64,000 nt of DNA from Udaeobacter sp963725505 (GCA_963725505.1 CAVRYN010000013.1:1-64000); one strand, 5' to 3'; positions 17,937 to 26,579 are shown, counted from the stretch's first letter. Translations and numbers: made by a program. The notes: a model not told the origin generated them from the letters alone.

Positions 17937-17995
17937 TTTACAAAGGCGAGTGAAAACTTAGTTGCTTAAAACTCATTGAAACGTTATCCGCAACG
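17937..17995 (+). repeat. leader element L, copy 1 (orphan)
   Basis: GGCGAGTGAAAACTTAGTTG, then CTTAAAACTCATTGAAACGT, then TATCCGCAACGGATGG. The same roughly 58-bp element precedes the basic-protein genes at 20,924 and 23,207. Here only an ATGG remains and no such gene follows. Confidence 0.6.
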
Positions 17996-18162
17996 GATGG
18001 ATCCGCGAGCGCGAGGCGCGATCGCCAGGGCCGCGGCGACCGCTCCCACAAGAAATTAACAATTTGGGCTACATGTCCGCCGGTGGCTTATCGCACGGTA
18101 AGCCTTGACAAGCAGCGCACGCAGTGTGGTAACGGTAGCGCCGGTTCCTGATCGCCTTGTGT

Positions 18163-20811
18163 ATGAAATCTTCGATTGGCACGTTCTCACTTCTCGTCGC
18201 GCTTTCGTGGAGCACAGTTCTTCCAGCAGGCGCGCAGCAGGTGAACGTGACCCGGGAGCATAACAATCTTTCACGTGACGGCGTTTATATCGACGGAGGC
18301 TTCACGCCATCGGCTGCTGCTCAGCTAACGCGTGACCTGAACTTTGACGGCACGATTTCGGGCAACGTTTACGCTCAGCCGCTTTATATCGAGGGCTGTC
18401 CCAATGGGCCGATGATCATTGCTGTCACTGAATCAAATAATGTTTACGCGCTCCGTGCTGATACCGGCACGGTGATTTGGCAGACCAACCTTGGACCTGC
18501 TGTCACTTCCGGTCTCCAGTGTGGGAATATAAATCCGGATGGCATCACTGGCACGCCCGTCGTCGATCTCGCGTCCCGATCACTTTTCCTCGACGCGTTG
18601 ATCAGTGGCACGCCTATTAAGCATTTCATTTACTCACTTAACGTGGACACCGGTGCCACCAATACCGGGTGGCCAGTGGATGTGAACGCCACGGCCACTT
18701 ACAACGGCATCAACTTTGTTTCCCTCGCGCAGGAGGAGCGCGCAGCGTTGGCTCTGGTGAATGGGATCGTGTACGTGTCCTACTCTGGTTACTTTGGGGA
18801 TTGCGGCATCTATCACGGCTGGGTTGTAGGCGTAGATATCAACAATCCTTCCAATGTACATGCCTGGGCTACGACAGCTACTGGCGGCGGGATCTGGGGC
18901 CATGGCGGTGTTGCCAGTGATGGCACTAACATGTTCGTGATTACCGGGAACACGTTTAACACTGGCGGCAACTGGATGGGCGGCGAAGCAATCATCCGGC
19001 TGCAAGCTGGGCCAGTTTGGAGCGGTCAGCCTACCGACTACTGGACACCGACTAACTGGTTCGATCTCGATAACAGCGACAACGATTTGGGGGGTGTGAG
19101 TGCGACAGTGGTTGATGTCCCTGGAGCTACGCCTTCGCAGCTTGTGCTTGCCCTGGGTAAGGATGGCAATGCTTATCTGGTGAACCGGAGTAATCTCGGC
19201 GGTATCGGTGCACCTGTCGCCCAAGCATCCGTTGGTGAAAACTTAGGCACATCGGCTGTCACCTATCACACCAGTCAGGGAACATACATTGGTTTTCATA
19301 CTGCCTTTTCGGGGACGATTGCCGCCTACAAGGTGACGGCGACAAATCCACCGACGATTGTTAGCGCCTGGAGCCAAAGTCAGAACGGTCGCGGCTCGCC
19401 CTGGGTTACAACCACTGATGGAACTAACAACTTCATCGTGTGGGTGGCCGGCGTTGCGGGAGACCAGCGCTTGCACGCCTACGATGGCGACACCGGCACC
19501 GTGATCTACGCGGGCGGCGGGACTAACGAATTGATGAGCGGGACCGCGCCGTTCAACACTGGGATAGTTGCTCGCGGCCGAATTTACTTCGGCGCCGCTA
19601 ACAAAATCTATGCTTTCCAACTGCCGGCAGGGACACCGACCCCCACACCTACATGCACCGCAGCAGCTACGGCAACCTCAACACCGACACCGACAGCTAC
19701 TGCTACAGCCACGGCTACGTTCACACCTGCGCCTACACCAACAGCGACTCACACCCCCACGCCCATATCAACAGCCACATTTACTCCGACTCCGACAGCC
19801 ACATTCACTCCTACGCCCACAGCCACGTTTACCCCGACTCCAACACCAACAGCCACAGCTACATTTACTCCGACCCCAACCGCGACTCACACACCGACGC
19901 CTACCCCGACCGCCACAGCCACGTTTACTCCCACTCCAACAGCCACAGCTACATTTACTCCGACCCCAACCGCGACTCACACACCGACACCTACCCCGGC
20001 CGCTACAGCCACGTTTACCCCGACTCCAACGGCAAGCGCGACGGCCACAGCCACGGCTACATTCACTTCAACACCTACTGCGACTGCGACAGCCACGGCT
20101 ACGGCCACGTTTACACCGACCGCAACAGCTACATTTACACCGACTCCGACCCCAACGGCGACAGCCACAGCTGCAGCTACATTTACGCCTACACCGACTC
20201 CAACTACACCGCCGCCTACGCCTACCGCCACGGCTACGTTCACGCCGACCCCAACCGCTACGTTTACTCCGACTCCGACGGCGACAGCCACGGCTACGGC
20301 AACATTCACGCCGACGCCAACACCAACCGCTACTCACACGCCGACGCCAACGCCGACAGTCACCTTTACTTCGACTCCGACCGCAACAGCCACGGCCACA
20401 GCCACCTTCACGCCAACACCGACAGCCACAGCCACCTTTACTCCTACTCCAACACCTCCGAGCCCAACACCGACGGCAACGGTTACGGCCACGTCTACGC
20501 CGACAGCAACTCCAACAGCCACTTACACTTACACGCCGACTCCAACACCAACAGCCGCTGCTACGGCGACAGCGACGCGTACACCGACGCCGACCCCGAC
20601 ACCTACGGCCACGGCCACGTCAACGCCGACAGCGACTCAACCTCCTCCGTCGCCAACCCCGACTATCCCGTCCAGAATTATGCCGACGCCCAGGCCACGG
20701 CCGACGCCTCGTCCGCCGGTGCCCACGCGCATAAAGCCGTGCGAGCCGATCTCGAATGTTTCCATACGTTTTATTAGTGACGCGAGATGTCTCGCTAACT
20801 GGAACCGTTAA
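18163..20811 (+). CDS. secreted PQQ-type beta-propeller protein with long T/P/A tail
   Basis: About 882 residues. ATG 18163 gives a clean signal peptide (MKSSIGTFSLLVALSWSTVL, PAGA) and is preferred to the TTG two codons upstream. Residues about 25-490 form a quinoprotein-dehydrogenase-like propeller: YALRADTGTVIWQTNLGP, then TGTPVVDLASRSLFLDALI, GVDINNPSNVHAW, HAYDGDTGTVIYAGGG, GRIYFGAANKIYAFQLP. I see no catalytic dehydrogenase residues, so a binding or structural role is more likely. Residues about 490-850 are TPTPTATATFTP repeats, and the tail ends Arg/Pro-rich (PTPRPRPTPRPPVPTRIKPC) without a sorting helix. It is the only gene of this style on the plus strand. Confidence 0.75.
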   Translation: MKSSIGTFSLLVALSWSTVLPAGAQQVNVTREHNNLSRDGVYIDGGFTPSAAAQLTRDLNFDGTISGNVYAQPLYIEGCPNGPMIIAVTESNNVYALRADTGTVIWQTNLGPAVTSGLQCGNINPDGITGTPVVDLASRSLFLDALISGTPIKHFIYSLNVDTGATNTGWPVDVNATATYNGINFVSLAQEERAALALVNGIVYVSYSGYFGDCGIYHGWVVGVDINNPSNVHAWATTATGGGIWGHGGVASDGTNMFVITGNTFNTGGNWMGGEAIIRLQAGPVWSGQPTDYWTPTNWFDLDNSDNDLGGVSATVVDVPGATPSQLVLALGKDGNAYLVNRSNLGGIGAPVAQASVGENLGTSAVTYHTSQGTYIGFHTAFSGTIAAYKVTATNPPTIVSAWSQSQNGRGSPWVTTTDGTNNFIVWVAGVAGDQRLHAYDGDTGTVIYAGGGTNELMSGTAPFNTGIVARGRIYFGAANKIYAFQLPAGTPTPTPTCTAAATATSTPTPTATATATATFTPAPTPTATHTPTPISTATFTPTPTATFTPTPTATFTPTPTPTATATFTPTPTATHTPTPTPTATATFTPTPTATATFTPTPTATHTPTPTPAATATFTPTPTASATATATATFTSTPTATATATATATFTPTATATFTPTPTPTATATAAATFTPTPTPTTPPPTPTATATFTPTPTATFTPTPTATATATATFTPTPTPTATHTPTPTPTVTFTSTPTATATATATFTPTPTATATFTPTPTPPSPTPTATVTATSTPTATPTATYTYTPTPTPTAAATATATRTPTPTPTPTATATSTPTATQPPPSPTPTIPSRIMPTPRPRPTPRPPVPTRIKPCEPISNVSIRFISDARCLANWNR
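19632..20690 (+). repeat. 1-kb T/P/A-coding array
   Basis: Codons for PTPTATATFTPTP-type units with frequent TPTP, TATH and TATS variants. The period is mostly a multiple of 6 bp, less regular than in the minus-strand genes. Long antisense and other-frame open frames across it are artefacts. Confidence 0.85.
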
Positions 20812-20835
20812 GGCGGAAACTCGCGAGCCGAAAAC

Positions 20836-20915
20836 GCGAGTGAAAAGTTAGTTGCTTAAAACTCATTGAAATGGTGTCGTGCGTCCGATACGTTGCCCGC
20901 GTTATCCACAACGGA
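20836..20915 (+). repeat. leader element L, copy 2
   Basis: GCGAGTGAAAAGTTAGTTGC then TTAAAACTCATTGAAA, an interruption of about 25 bases, then CGTTATCCACAACGGAT. It precedes the broken basic-protein gene. A dyad ACTCGCG / CGCGAGT (about 20,819-20,841) overlaps its start, just after the PQQ-like gene's stop. Confidence 0.55.
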
Positions 20916-20923
20916 TACTGGAT

Positions 20924-21509
20924 ATGTATCGGCTGAAATCGCTAGAAGAAGCTATCGCACTCCGCCGGCAAATTGGGCTCGAAAAATTTGGAAGCTGCTT
21001 TACTCGGCCATGAATACGATGTCGACAACGACGATGATTATATGGCTGAGGGCTGCTGTGCAGGATCGGTAATGTGTTCGCGCTTCCGCTCCGCATTCTA
21101 ATCGAGGAGCAGCACGCGAAGATTGAGCGCCATCAAAAAGTTCAGCAGGAATGCAGCGAACACACAGAAGTTAAGCATGCAAAGAGGAGCATAACGCGCT
21201 GGTAAAAGCTATCAACGCATCCGCAGCTGCAAACGGTAGAACGTCTTGACGCCATTTTGCAAGGATCCCCGTCAACCTCCTCACCTCGCAGAGGCAAACG
21301 AAGAATGTCTGCTGACGCCCGTGCAAAAATTGCCGCAGCAATGAGAGCACGCTGGGCAAAGCGAAGGAAAGGATGGTAAAAAGGGAAAGGCGGCGCATGT
21401 CTCGACTACAAAAAGGAAAGGCGGAATTACGTCGGCTGGCCAGCAAAAGCTTTCTCAACTTATGAAGGCACGTTGGGCAGCGAGGAGAAAAGCAAGCGGA
21501 AAGAAGTAA
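20924..21509 (+). pseudogene. broken copy of the small basic RARWA-repeat protein
   Basis: It begins MYRLKSLEEAIALRRQIG, matching the intact gene at 23,207, but after LEKFG is interrupted by about 240 bases of unrelated sequence with stops. It then resumes at 21,230 (RLDAILQGSPSTSSPRRGKR, MSADARAKIAAAMRARWAKR). Another indel separates the second repeat (QQKLSQLMKARWAARRK), ending in TAA at 21,507-21,509. It is a clear decayed duplicate, carrying the same upstream leader element. Confidence 0.7.
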
Positions 21510-21731
21510 ATTCCGCGCAGCAGGTCTTCAGTCAGTCGTCGGCTGCATTGTCTGGTTAGGCGATAATTTTGAGAAGATCGTTTGGAGTTGGTTACTTTTT
21601 TTGCATGTATTAATTAATGAAGTACGCGCGAGTAAAAGTATGAAATAATGTATCTTGTACGTATAATGCGCGTGCAGTGAAGCACGAACACACTCAGACG
21701 CAGCTATTTACTTTTATAAACTATAAAAGAA
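21510..21731. other. AT-rich spacer with a half attC-like end
   Basis: At 21,531-21,562 the sequence GTCGGCTGC ... GGTTAGGC has the look of an L arm plus a GTTRRRY box, but no matching partner was found. The rest is AT-rich with no gene. Confidence 0.3.
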
Positions 21732-21986
21732 TTATAATTGCTTAACACGTAACTTTGCATACATTGTGCATAGTATTCCAACTTGGCATAAATCGATCAG
21801 CCATACTTTAACGCTTTCATTACTCCAATCGGGCTTACCCGCGTCGAACCCGAACGGGAAACTGTCCAAGCGCTCAATCCCCCCGAATTCTGTCAACGTA
21901 GCTGAATCAGCTCTGGGAACACCGAGCGCTTCGAGAGCGTCGAGAATGGATGAAGTAGCGGTGTGTGGATTTTCGGCTTCGAACAC
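21732..21986 (-). CDS. hypothetical protein, possible cassette gene
   Basis: 84 residues from GTG 21986: MFEAENPHTATSSILDALEA, then LGVPRADSATLTEFGGIERL and GKPDWSNESVKVWLIDLCQV. The frame stays open upstream to about 22,060 (RRPLHSNPDEAKPVAEVV), so the true start may be earlier and overlap the NIPSNAP gene's 3' end. I do not recognise the family. It has no signal or membrane segment and is probably a small cytoplasmic protein. Confidence 0.4.
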   Translation of the reverse strand: MFEAENPHTATSSILDALEALGVPRADSATLTEFGGIERLDSFPFGFDAGKPDWSNESVKVWLIDLCQVGILCTMYAKLRVKQL

Positions 21987-22097
21987 AACTTCGGCTACGG
22001 GCTTTGCTTCGTCGGGGTTCGAGTGCAGCGGGCGACGTTTGATCGTGGTGTGGTGGTATTTGCTTCGCCGCGCATTGCTCGGATCGAGAGAGCGCGG

Positions 22098-22643
22098 CTA
22101 CATAATTTTCGTACACCACCGAATCCTCAAAGATCGAGAACCAGACAAAGACAGTCTCGCCTCCCGCACCGGCAGAGCTGGGAAAGTGTTTTCGCTGTTT
22201 TCCGTCACAAAATATGCAGAGATTGCCGCCCCAAAACTTTTCGCTATAGGCTTGAGCGAGTGCTCGAAGAAATCCACAAAATCGCCAGTCACAGGAGCCT
22301 CAAAATAATAAATGGTAGCGACGATCAAGCTTGAGGGGACGTTGTCGGCGCCGACCGGGGGACGCTTCATATTTTCAAGTGAGAAGCCGGACATCGGAGC
22401 TGCTGGGCGCAGCAACAGGACATTGTCGGAGTTAACCATGGTGGCATTGGCAGCTTCCCGGTGCGCTTTCCAGACAGGTCCGCCATAAAAATCCTGTAAT
22501 GCCTTTGCACGTGAAGCCATATCCCGAAAACCTCGCAGCCAAACAAAGCGATCCGGATCATCAACATTTCTGAATTGACCGATAACCTTTATTCCGACCG
22601 CTTCTTGAGTTTCGATAAATTCCCGATCGAATAGATCAATCAA
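22098..22643 (-). CDS. NIPSNAP-family protein, frameshifted at both ends
   Basis: Two ferredoxin-like NIPSNAP repeats. The first is seen in LIDLFDREFIETQEAVGIKV, GQFRNVDDPDRFVWLRGFRD and FYGGPVWKAHREAANATM; the second in IYYFEAPVTGDFVDFFEHSL, AYFVTENSENTFPALPV. Upstream of the first usable start the frame continues with VELRQYTLHHGKRDA to about 22,690 but without a start codon. Near 22,168 one extra base leads into a short false end; the better frame continues GETVFVWFSIFEDSVVYENY. The family function is poorly known. It lies just after attC-like site A in the cassette orientation. Confidence 0.7.
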   Translation of the reverse strand: MIDLFDREFIETQEAVGIKVIGQFRNVDDPDRFVWLRGFRDMASRAKALQDFYGGPVWKAHREAANATMVNSDNVLLLRPAAPMSGFSLENMKRPPVGADNVPSSLIVATIYYFEAPVTGDFVDFFEHSLKPIAKSFGAAISAYFVTENSENTFPALPVREARLSLSGSRSLRIRWCTKIM

Positions 22644-22746
22644 AGCATCACGCTTCCCATGGTGGAGCGTGTATTGCCTGAGTTCAACGATAAGGCAGAA
22701 GAATCACGAAGATCGCGCTTCTTTTAAATTCCATGATGTGAATTTC

Positions 22747-22840
22747 ACCTAACGAGAAATAGATAAGCCACGGCAGGGTGTCGTGGCAAACACATTGAGG
22801 TGCGTCGCAATGGGGCCGTCGCCTCATCGATTGGTTCGAT
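22747..22840 (-). other. attC-like site A
   Basis: 94 bp. Plus-strand ACCTAAC at 22,747-22,753, AGATAAGCCACGGCAGGGTG, and the other end GCCTCATCGATTGGTTCGAT. The outer box at the right end (GTTCGAT) departs from GTTRRRY. Read on the minus strand it ends in GTTAGGT directly before the NIPSNAP gene and follows the small membrane protein gene. Confidence 0.55.
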
Positions 22841-22855
22841 GCGCAATCTGCAACA

Positions 22856-23119
22856 TCAATGTCCAAGGATAGACAGGATTGCGACGAGCAAAAACCACGC
22901 GCTAATCAGGAACAGACCGAGTCCGGTGCTACGAACCTGTCGGACTGTGATGCGGCCTTCGCGCGGCTGAATGGGAAGGGCGAAGTGTAGCAACTTGGGC
23001 GTGCGCCGTGCAGTTTCATTGATCTGACGAACGATCATGTCGGGCATGAAGCAGTAAACCGCCGCAAAGAAAGCGGTCACCAAACCAAACAGCAATGCGA
23101 GTATGGTCGAGATTGCCAT
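22856..23119 (-). CDS. small two-helix membrane protein
   Basis: 87 residues. A hydrophobic N-terminal helix (ISTILALLFGLVTAFFAAVY) and a C-terminal helix (GLGLFLISAWFLLVAILSIL) flank a polar middle with RQINETARRTPKLLH. No family is recognised. The start codon ATG (23,119-23,117) overlaps the GTTAGAT box of attC-like site A2, and the stop lies 15 bases before site A, so the gene fills a cassette of about 380 bp. It may be an integral membrane protein of unknown role. Confidence 0.6.
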   Translation of the reverse strand: MAISTILALLFGLVTAFFAAVYCFMPDMIVRQINETARRTPKLLHFALPIQPREGRITVRQVRSTGLGLFLISAWFLLVAILSILGH

Positions 23120-23160
23120 CTAACGAGAACAAGATCAGCTGCGGCTGTGGCAAAGGCGAG
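23118..23160 (-). other. attC-like site A2, partial
   Basis: Plus-strand ATCTAACGAGAACAAGATCA then GCTGCGGCTGTGGCAAAG is a shortened relative of sites A-C (CCTAACGAGAAAGAGATAAG). The far half is missing because leader element L begins at about 23,152. Confidence 0.4.
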
Positions 23161-23206
23161 TGAAAACTTAGTTGCTTAAAACTCATTGAAACGTTATCCA
23201 CAACGG
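23152..23206 (+). repeat. leader element L, copy 3
   Basis: GGCGAGTGAAAACTTAGTTG, then CTTAAAACTCATTGAAACGT, then TATCCACAACGG, immediately before the ATG of the intact basic-protein gene. It is AT-rich enough to hold a promoter, and it contains one DnaA-box-like TTATCCACA. Confidence 0.6.
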
Positions 23207-23527
23207 ATGGACATATCACTCAAATCGCTAGAAGAGGCTATCAGCATCCGCCGGCAAATTGGGTCACTCGAAAAACGTCTTGATGCCATTTTGCGAGCTT
23301 CCCCATCAAGCTCTCCTCCTCGCAGAGGCAAACGAAGAATGTCTGCTCAAGCCCGTGCAAAAATTGCCGCAACAATGAGAGCAAGATGGGCAAAGCGAAA
23401 GGGAAAGGCAGCGCATGTCTCGACTACAAAAAGGAAAGGCGGAATTACCGCTGCCGGAAGAAAGCGGCTTTCGCAGCTTATGAAAGCACGTTGGGCGGCG
23501 AGGAGAAAAACAATCGGAAAGAAATAA
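23207..23527 (+). CDS. small basic protein with two RARWA repeats, probable DNA-binding
   Basis: 106 residues from ATG 23207 (a TTG at 23,186 would add seven). It begins MDISLKSLEEAISIRRQIGS with a helical N-terminus (heptad-like, RQIGSLEKRLDAIL). A Pro/Ser/Arg linker follows, then two similar basic helices: SAQARAKIAATMRARWAKRK and TAAGRKRLSQLMKARWAARR. The high Lys/Arg/Ala content suggests a nucleoid or nucleic-acid-binding role, as in histone-H1-like proteins; I know no precise family. A decayed duplicate lies at 20,924-21,509. Confidence 0.6.
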   Translation: MDISLKSLEEAISIRRQIGSLEKRLDAILRASPSSSPPRRGKRRMSAQARAKIAATMRARWAKRKGKAAHVSTTKRKGGITAAGRKRLSQLMKARWAARRKTIGKK

Positions 23528-23568
23528 GCATAGTCATCGAGCGGATCAGCGGTTGGGTGGAGCCTTGG

Positions 23569-24099
23569 TTAGGAGCCTCGTTTGGGCTCAGCCGGAGATC
23601 CGTGCAGGCGATTCCACTCTTCTAGCGACACAACCCCAATCTCGGGTTTCGGCTTACCGGGAAGCATCGCCAACAACTCCAGGAGGTGACCATCCGGGTC
23701 GTCGAAAAACACCGCGGCTGCCGGCATCCACGCGAATACATTCGGGACATCCGTGCGTTCGCCAGAATTGTTACGAACCTCGACTCCTTTCCGCTTTAAG
23801 GCTGCAATTGCCCGGTCCAAGTTCTCAGGGGCGACCCTAAAGGAGAGATGCTCTTTGAGAATTTCGTCTTTTCGCCACGGCCTGAAGTCCTTGTTAGGGG
23901 GCTTCTCCCACAGACCCAGAAACGCCCTACCCCATCCGCCTACCCAGTAAATCGCCCCTCGACGTGCCTCATCCTTTACCCCCAGCTGCAACCCGAGCAC
24001 CTCCTCATAGAAATGCATAGAACGCTCGAGATTCGCAACCCGCAGATGCGCCTCAAAAAGCCCGCTGATGAAAGCGGCCGGTGTTTGGTTGTTTGACAT
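23569..24099 (-). CDS. VOC/glyoxalase-fold dioxygenase-superfamily protein
   Basis: 176 residues from ATG 24099, with GAGG eight bases upstream; the open frame before it belongs to attC-like site B. One vicinal-oxygen-chelate module: FEAHLRVANLERSMHFYEEV, then EVLGLQLGVKDE, GGWGRAFLGLWEKPP, LSFRVAPENLDRAIAALKRK, VFFDDPDGHLLELLAML. Metal-ligand positions include His in FEAHLRV and in KEHLSFRV and the Glu in HLLELLA. Likely substrates are small electrophiles or antibiotics (bleomycin/fosfomycin-type), unproven. VOC genes are frequent integron cassettes; this one starts 24 bases after site B. Confidence 0.8.
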   Translation of the reverse strand: MSNNQTPAAFISGLFEAHLRVANLERSMHFYEEVLGLQLGVKDEARRGAIYWVGGWGRAFLGLWEKPPNKDFRPWRKDEILKEHLSFRVAPENLDRAIAALKRKGVEVRNNSGERTDVPNVFAWMPAAAVFFDDPDGHLLELLAMLPGKPKPEIGVVSLEEWNRLHGSPAEPKRGS

Positions 24100-24122
24100 G
24101 CGAATGGCCTCGGAGAACTGTC

Positions 24123-24242
24123 GCCTAACGAGAAAGAGATAAGCCACGGCAGGGTGTCGTGGCAAATGCGCTGAACTCATTGCGAAATGGAGCCAGCCTG
24201 CTCGCGAATACTTTCGGAGTTGGCTTCATCGATTGGTTAGGT
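24123..24242 (-). other. attC-like site B, best conserved
   Basis: 120 bp. On the minus strand: R'' ACCTAAC (24,242-24,236), spacer CAATC, L'' GATGAAGCCAAC; after about 75 bases, L' GTGGCTTATC, spacer, R' GTTAGGC (24,129-24,123). R boxes pair 6 of 7. The L arms pair with one extra G and one extra A on the L'' side, the asymmetry expected of integron attC sites. The inner part has a second stem (GGCAGGGTG / CAGCCTGCT). Confidence 0.65.
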
Positions 24243-24306
24243 CTCTTTTTGCAAAACAGAATCATCGTGGCCAAATGAAGGGCCGGAGCTGACGTCGTTC
24301 CCCATT

Positions 24307-24972
24307 TTATCGTGCATAAAATGAGACTTTGGCCATGAATGCACTCCATTTTGGACCAAGACGACCGCCATCGAGCAGGATTCTCGGGCATTTTTTGAAC
24401 CCCAAATCGCGGCCGTCACTGTAACGGATCATCCGCCAGTGCATGTGCGGGACAACATGATTGAGAGGGATATTATATTGACGCATCAGTCTGGCTGTGA
24501 GTTGCGCGGCGCGATCAATGGTGATGTCAAGATTGTTGCCCCGGTTTACACACATTTCGATCCCGATGGACGACCTGTTTCCCTGGCCTTCGTAATCAGC
24601 ATGCTCTCCGGTTTCGTTAGTCGGGAGGCTTTGGTAAATGGAATGATCGTCCACAGTGAAATGCCAGGTGAGAAATCCAGTGCGATTGTGACGGCTTCGG
24701 AGCCCCTTGTTCATGGCGAGCGCGTGATGCAATGCGTCGGCGCTACGAGACGTATTGTCGGTCGAATGAATAGTGATAAACGTCGGACGCATCGGCCGAT
24801 GCAAGGGACGTCCGCATTGCCCGGGGGGAATGATGTTCTGCGTGATTTTCAATTCGGCCGCACCGGTGGGAGCCGGGCCGCTGATGGCGGCGCGTCGGTG
24901 AGGCGCCGCACAGGAAGAAAAGAGAAGCCCCAGCAGGACAACGGCAAGAAGCCCTAATATCCGAAGTTTCAT
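24307..24972 (-). CDS. N-acetylmuramoyl-L-alanine amidase-like lipoprotein
   Basis: 221 residues from ATG 24972 (MKLRILGLLAVVLLGLLF, SSCAAPHRR: lipoprotein signal, Cys at about 21). Amidase_2/PGRP fold: FITIHSTDNTSRSADALHHA (first zinc His), TGFLTWHFTVDDHSIYQSLP (WHF), NRSSIGIEMCVNRGNNL, then HVVPHMHWRMIRYSDGRDLG and KKCPRIL, resembling the H-x-W...K-x-CP motif of XlyA/CwlA-type amidases. It should cleave the lactyl-Ala bond of peptidoglycan in the periplasm. It lies upstream of site B in cassette orientation; 65 bases separate its stop from the site. Confidence 0.8.
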   Translation of the reverse strand: MKLRILGLLAVVLLGLLFSSCAAPHRRAAISGPAPTGAAELKITQNIIPPGQCGRPLHRPMRPTFITIHSTDNTSRSADALHHALAMNKGLRSRHNRTGFLTWHFTVDDHSIYQSLPTNETGEHADYEGQGNRSSIGIEMCVNRGNNLDITIDRAAQLTARLMRQYNIPLNHVVPHMHWRMIRYSDGRDLGFKKCPRILLDGGRLGPKWSAFMAKVSFYAR

Positions 24973-25303
24973 CGTAACCATTTCTGCAGTTGTGAGAGTA
25001 CAGCGATTGACGGGTGCACGGCGAGAATCTTGTGTCCGGCCAGTCGGTATTTTGGAAGCACAATGATCCTTGTGTGACTCGTTCAAGTTCAAGAAACGCT
25101 GTTAGCCTTTCATCAGCATGGCGTCATCAATCCAAATCGCGACGGGCGCGGCGTACCATCATAGTTCTTGTCGCTGGTCATCTCCCTAGGATTGCAATCG
25201 GTACACCCGACCATTGAGCGGGATTTGTGTAGGGCAGCGGTTCTGCTTAGGTTCGGTTATTAAATCCTGAATACGGACCCGAAATCAACATTCAAAGCTC
25301 CCA

Positions 25304-26104
25304 ATGATGCTGTTTACTAGACATTTGAAGTTAACTGTAGCTCTCGTCTGCGGTCTTGCCTTGTGCGCACACGGCGCACAGGCCCCGCAGCACATTAACA
25401 TTAACCAATTATCCACGACTGTGGAAGACGTTGTCGTGCCGTTGCCGAACGAAATTTTCGGGGCACTGAACAAGCTGGGTGCGGTAAACTGGAAGGAACA
25501 GGTCCGCAGCGATGAAGAACCCAATTTCACCGAGCGACCGCGTATCGCTCTCTTGCTTGGGACAGTGATTGCCGATGGCTTTATAGCGGTGCAAGCGGAG
25601 GATGCGCCTGCAGTAAAAGATATTGGCCAGCGCGTCCTGGCACTGGCCAAGGGGATCGGCGTAGGAAATTCAATCACGCCACACGCCAAGGCGATCATCG
25701 ATGCGGCAGACAAGCGCAATTGGGCAAATATGCGGCAGGAACTGGATCGCACTCAAAACAGCGTGCAACAGGCAATGCACGAAGTGCACGATGAAAAACT
25801 GTCGCAGCTCGTCAGTTTGGGCGGGTGGCTGAGGGGCACGGAAGTATTGACCTCCGTGGTGAAACAGCGTTTCTCCACCGACGGCGCTGAGCTTCTGCAT
25901 CAGCCCGATCTGCTGACCTATTTTCAGACAAGACTGCAGGCGATGTCCGAGTTTAACCTTCCGATCGTTCATCAAATTCAGGACGCCTTGGTGGAGGTAA
26001 AGCCTCTAATCAATATCGGCAATGCTCGCATTTCTGCCGAATCAGTTAAGAAGGTCAACGAGATCACTACGCGGCTCGGCAACGACATCATCAAGAAAGA
26101 CTGA
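25304..26104 (+). CDS. secreted protein of unknown function
   Basis: 266 residues. Signal peptide MMLFTRHLKLTVALVCGLAL, CAHGAQA. The mature part is mostly helical: VEDVVVPLPNEIFGALNKLG, IALLLGTVIADGFIAVQAED, DIGQRVLALAKGIGV, RQELDRTQNSVQQAMHEVHD, EKLSQLVSLGGWLRGTEVLT. No motif is recognised. It is probably periplasmic. The next gene starts 10 bases after its stop, so the two likely form an operon, opposite in direction to the surrounding cassette-like genes. Confidence 0.6.
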   Translation: MMLFTRHLKLTVALVCGLALCAHGAQAPQHININQLSTTVEDVVVPLPNEIFGALNKLGAVNWKEQVRSDEEPNFTERPRIALLLGTVIADGFIAVQAEDAPAVKDIGQRVLALAKGIGVGNSITPHAKAIIDAADKRNWANMRQELDRTQNSVQQAMHEVHDEKLSQLVSLGGWLRGTEVLTSVVKQRFSTDGAELLHQPDLLTYFQTRLQAMSEFNLPIVHQIQDALVEVKPLINIGNARISAESVKKVNEITTRLGNDIIKKD

Positions 26105-26114
26105 GAAATTTCGG

Positions 26115-26579
26115 GTGAACCCTTTCGCAAAGGTCCTTCTCTGCACGACCTCCCTGTTGCCGGCCATCGTTGTGCTACCGCCTGCGATTTTCGCCTCGGG
26201 GGTGGACCCCACCACAGTGTACGCGCGGGCATGGGCTATTCTGGCGGCAGAACCCTATGTAAAACAAGGATTTCACGTGCGCGAGGATTACTGGCCAGGC
26301 GACCTCGCTCCGGGTGAAAGGAAAGCGATTCGGCAACAATTGTTTAAAGGGAATGAATATTGGTTCTGGCTGGGAACGGAAGTCGATCATGCAAAGGTGT
26401 CCGTTCATATTTATGATTCGGACGGAAAACTCGCGGAACAACGAGACAGTTGGGCGAAAGAACACTTTGCGGCTGCGCACATCATTCCAAAAACCACAGG
26501 CACTTACTTTATCATCGTTAGCGTGGAGAAATCGCCAGCAGCCCACACGCATTGGGCGCTGGGGTATGGTTTCCGATAA
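26115..26579 (+). CDS. secreted protein of unknown function, second gene of a pair
   Basis: 154 residues from GTG 26115 (MNPFAKVLLCTTSLLPAIVV, LPPAIFA signal peptide). The mature region reads VYARAWAILAAEPYVKQGFH, VREDYWPGDLAPG, LFKGNEYWFWLGTEVDHAKV, SVHIYDSDGKLAEQR, ATGTYFIIVSV-like strands and a final WALGYGFR. This suggests a beta-sandwich similar to pre-peptidase-C-like domains; that is inference. It probably acts with the preceding gene product in the periplasm. Confidence 0.6.
   Translation: MNPFAKVLLCTTSLLPAIVVLPPAIFASGVDPTTVYARAWAILAAEPYVKQGFHVREDYWPGDLAPGERKAIRQQLFKGNEYWFWLGTEVDHAKVSVHIYDSDGKLAEQRDSWAKEHFAAAHIIPKTTGTYFIIVSVEKSPAAHTHWALGYGFR

Noticed and set aside
18163..20811. Propeller protein as a PQQ-dependent alcohol dehydrogenase
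   Set aside because: The vicinal Cys pair and catalytic Asp regions of those enzymes were not seen, and there is no haem-binding CxxCH; only the propeller fold is supported.
20902..23202. DnaA-box-like TTATCCACA at 20,902 and 23,194 suggesting an origin
   Set aside because: Single boxes only, inside the repeated leader element L; no AT-rich unwinding region, box cluster or dnaA nearby.
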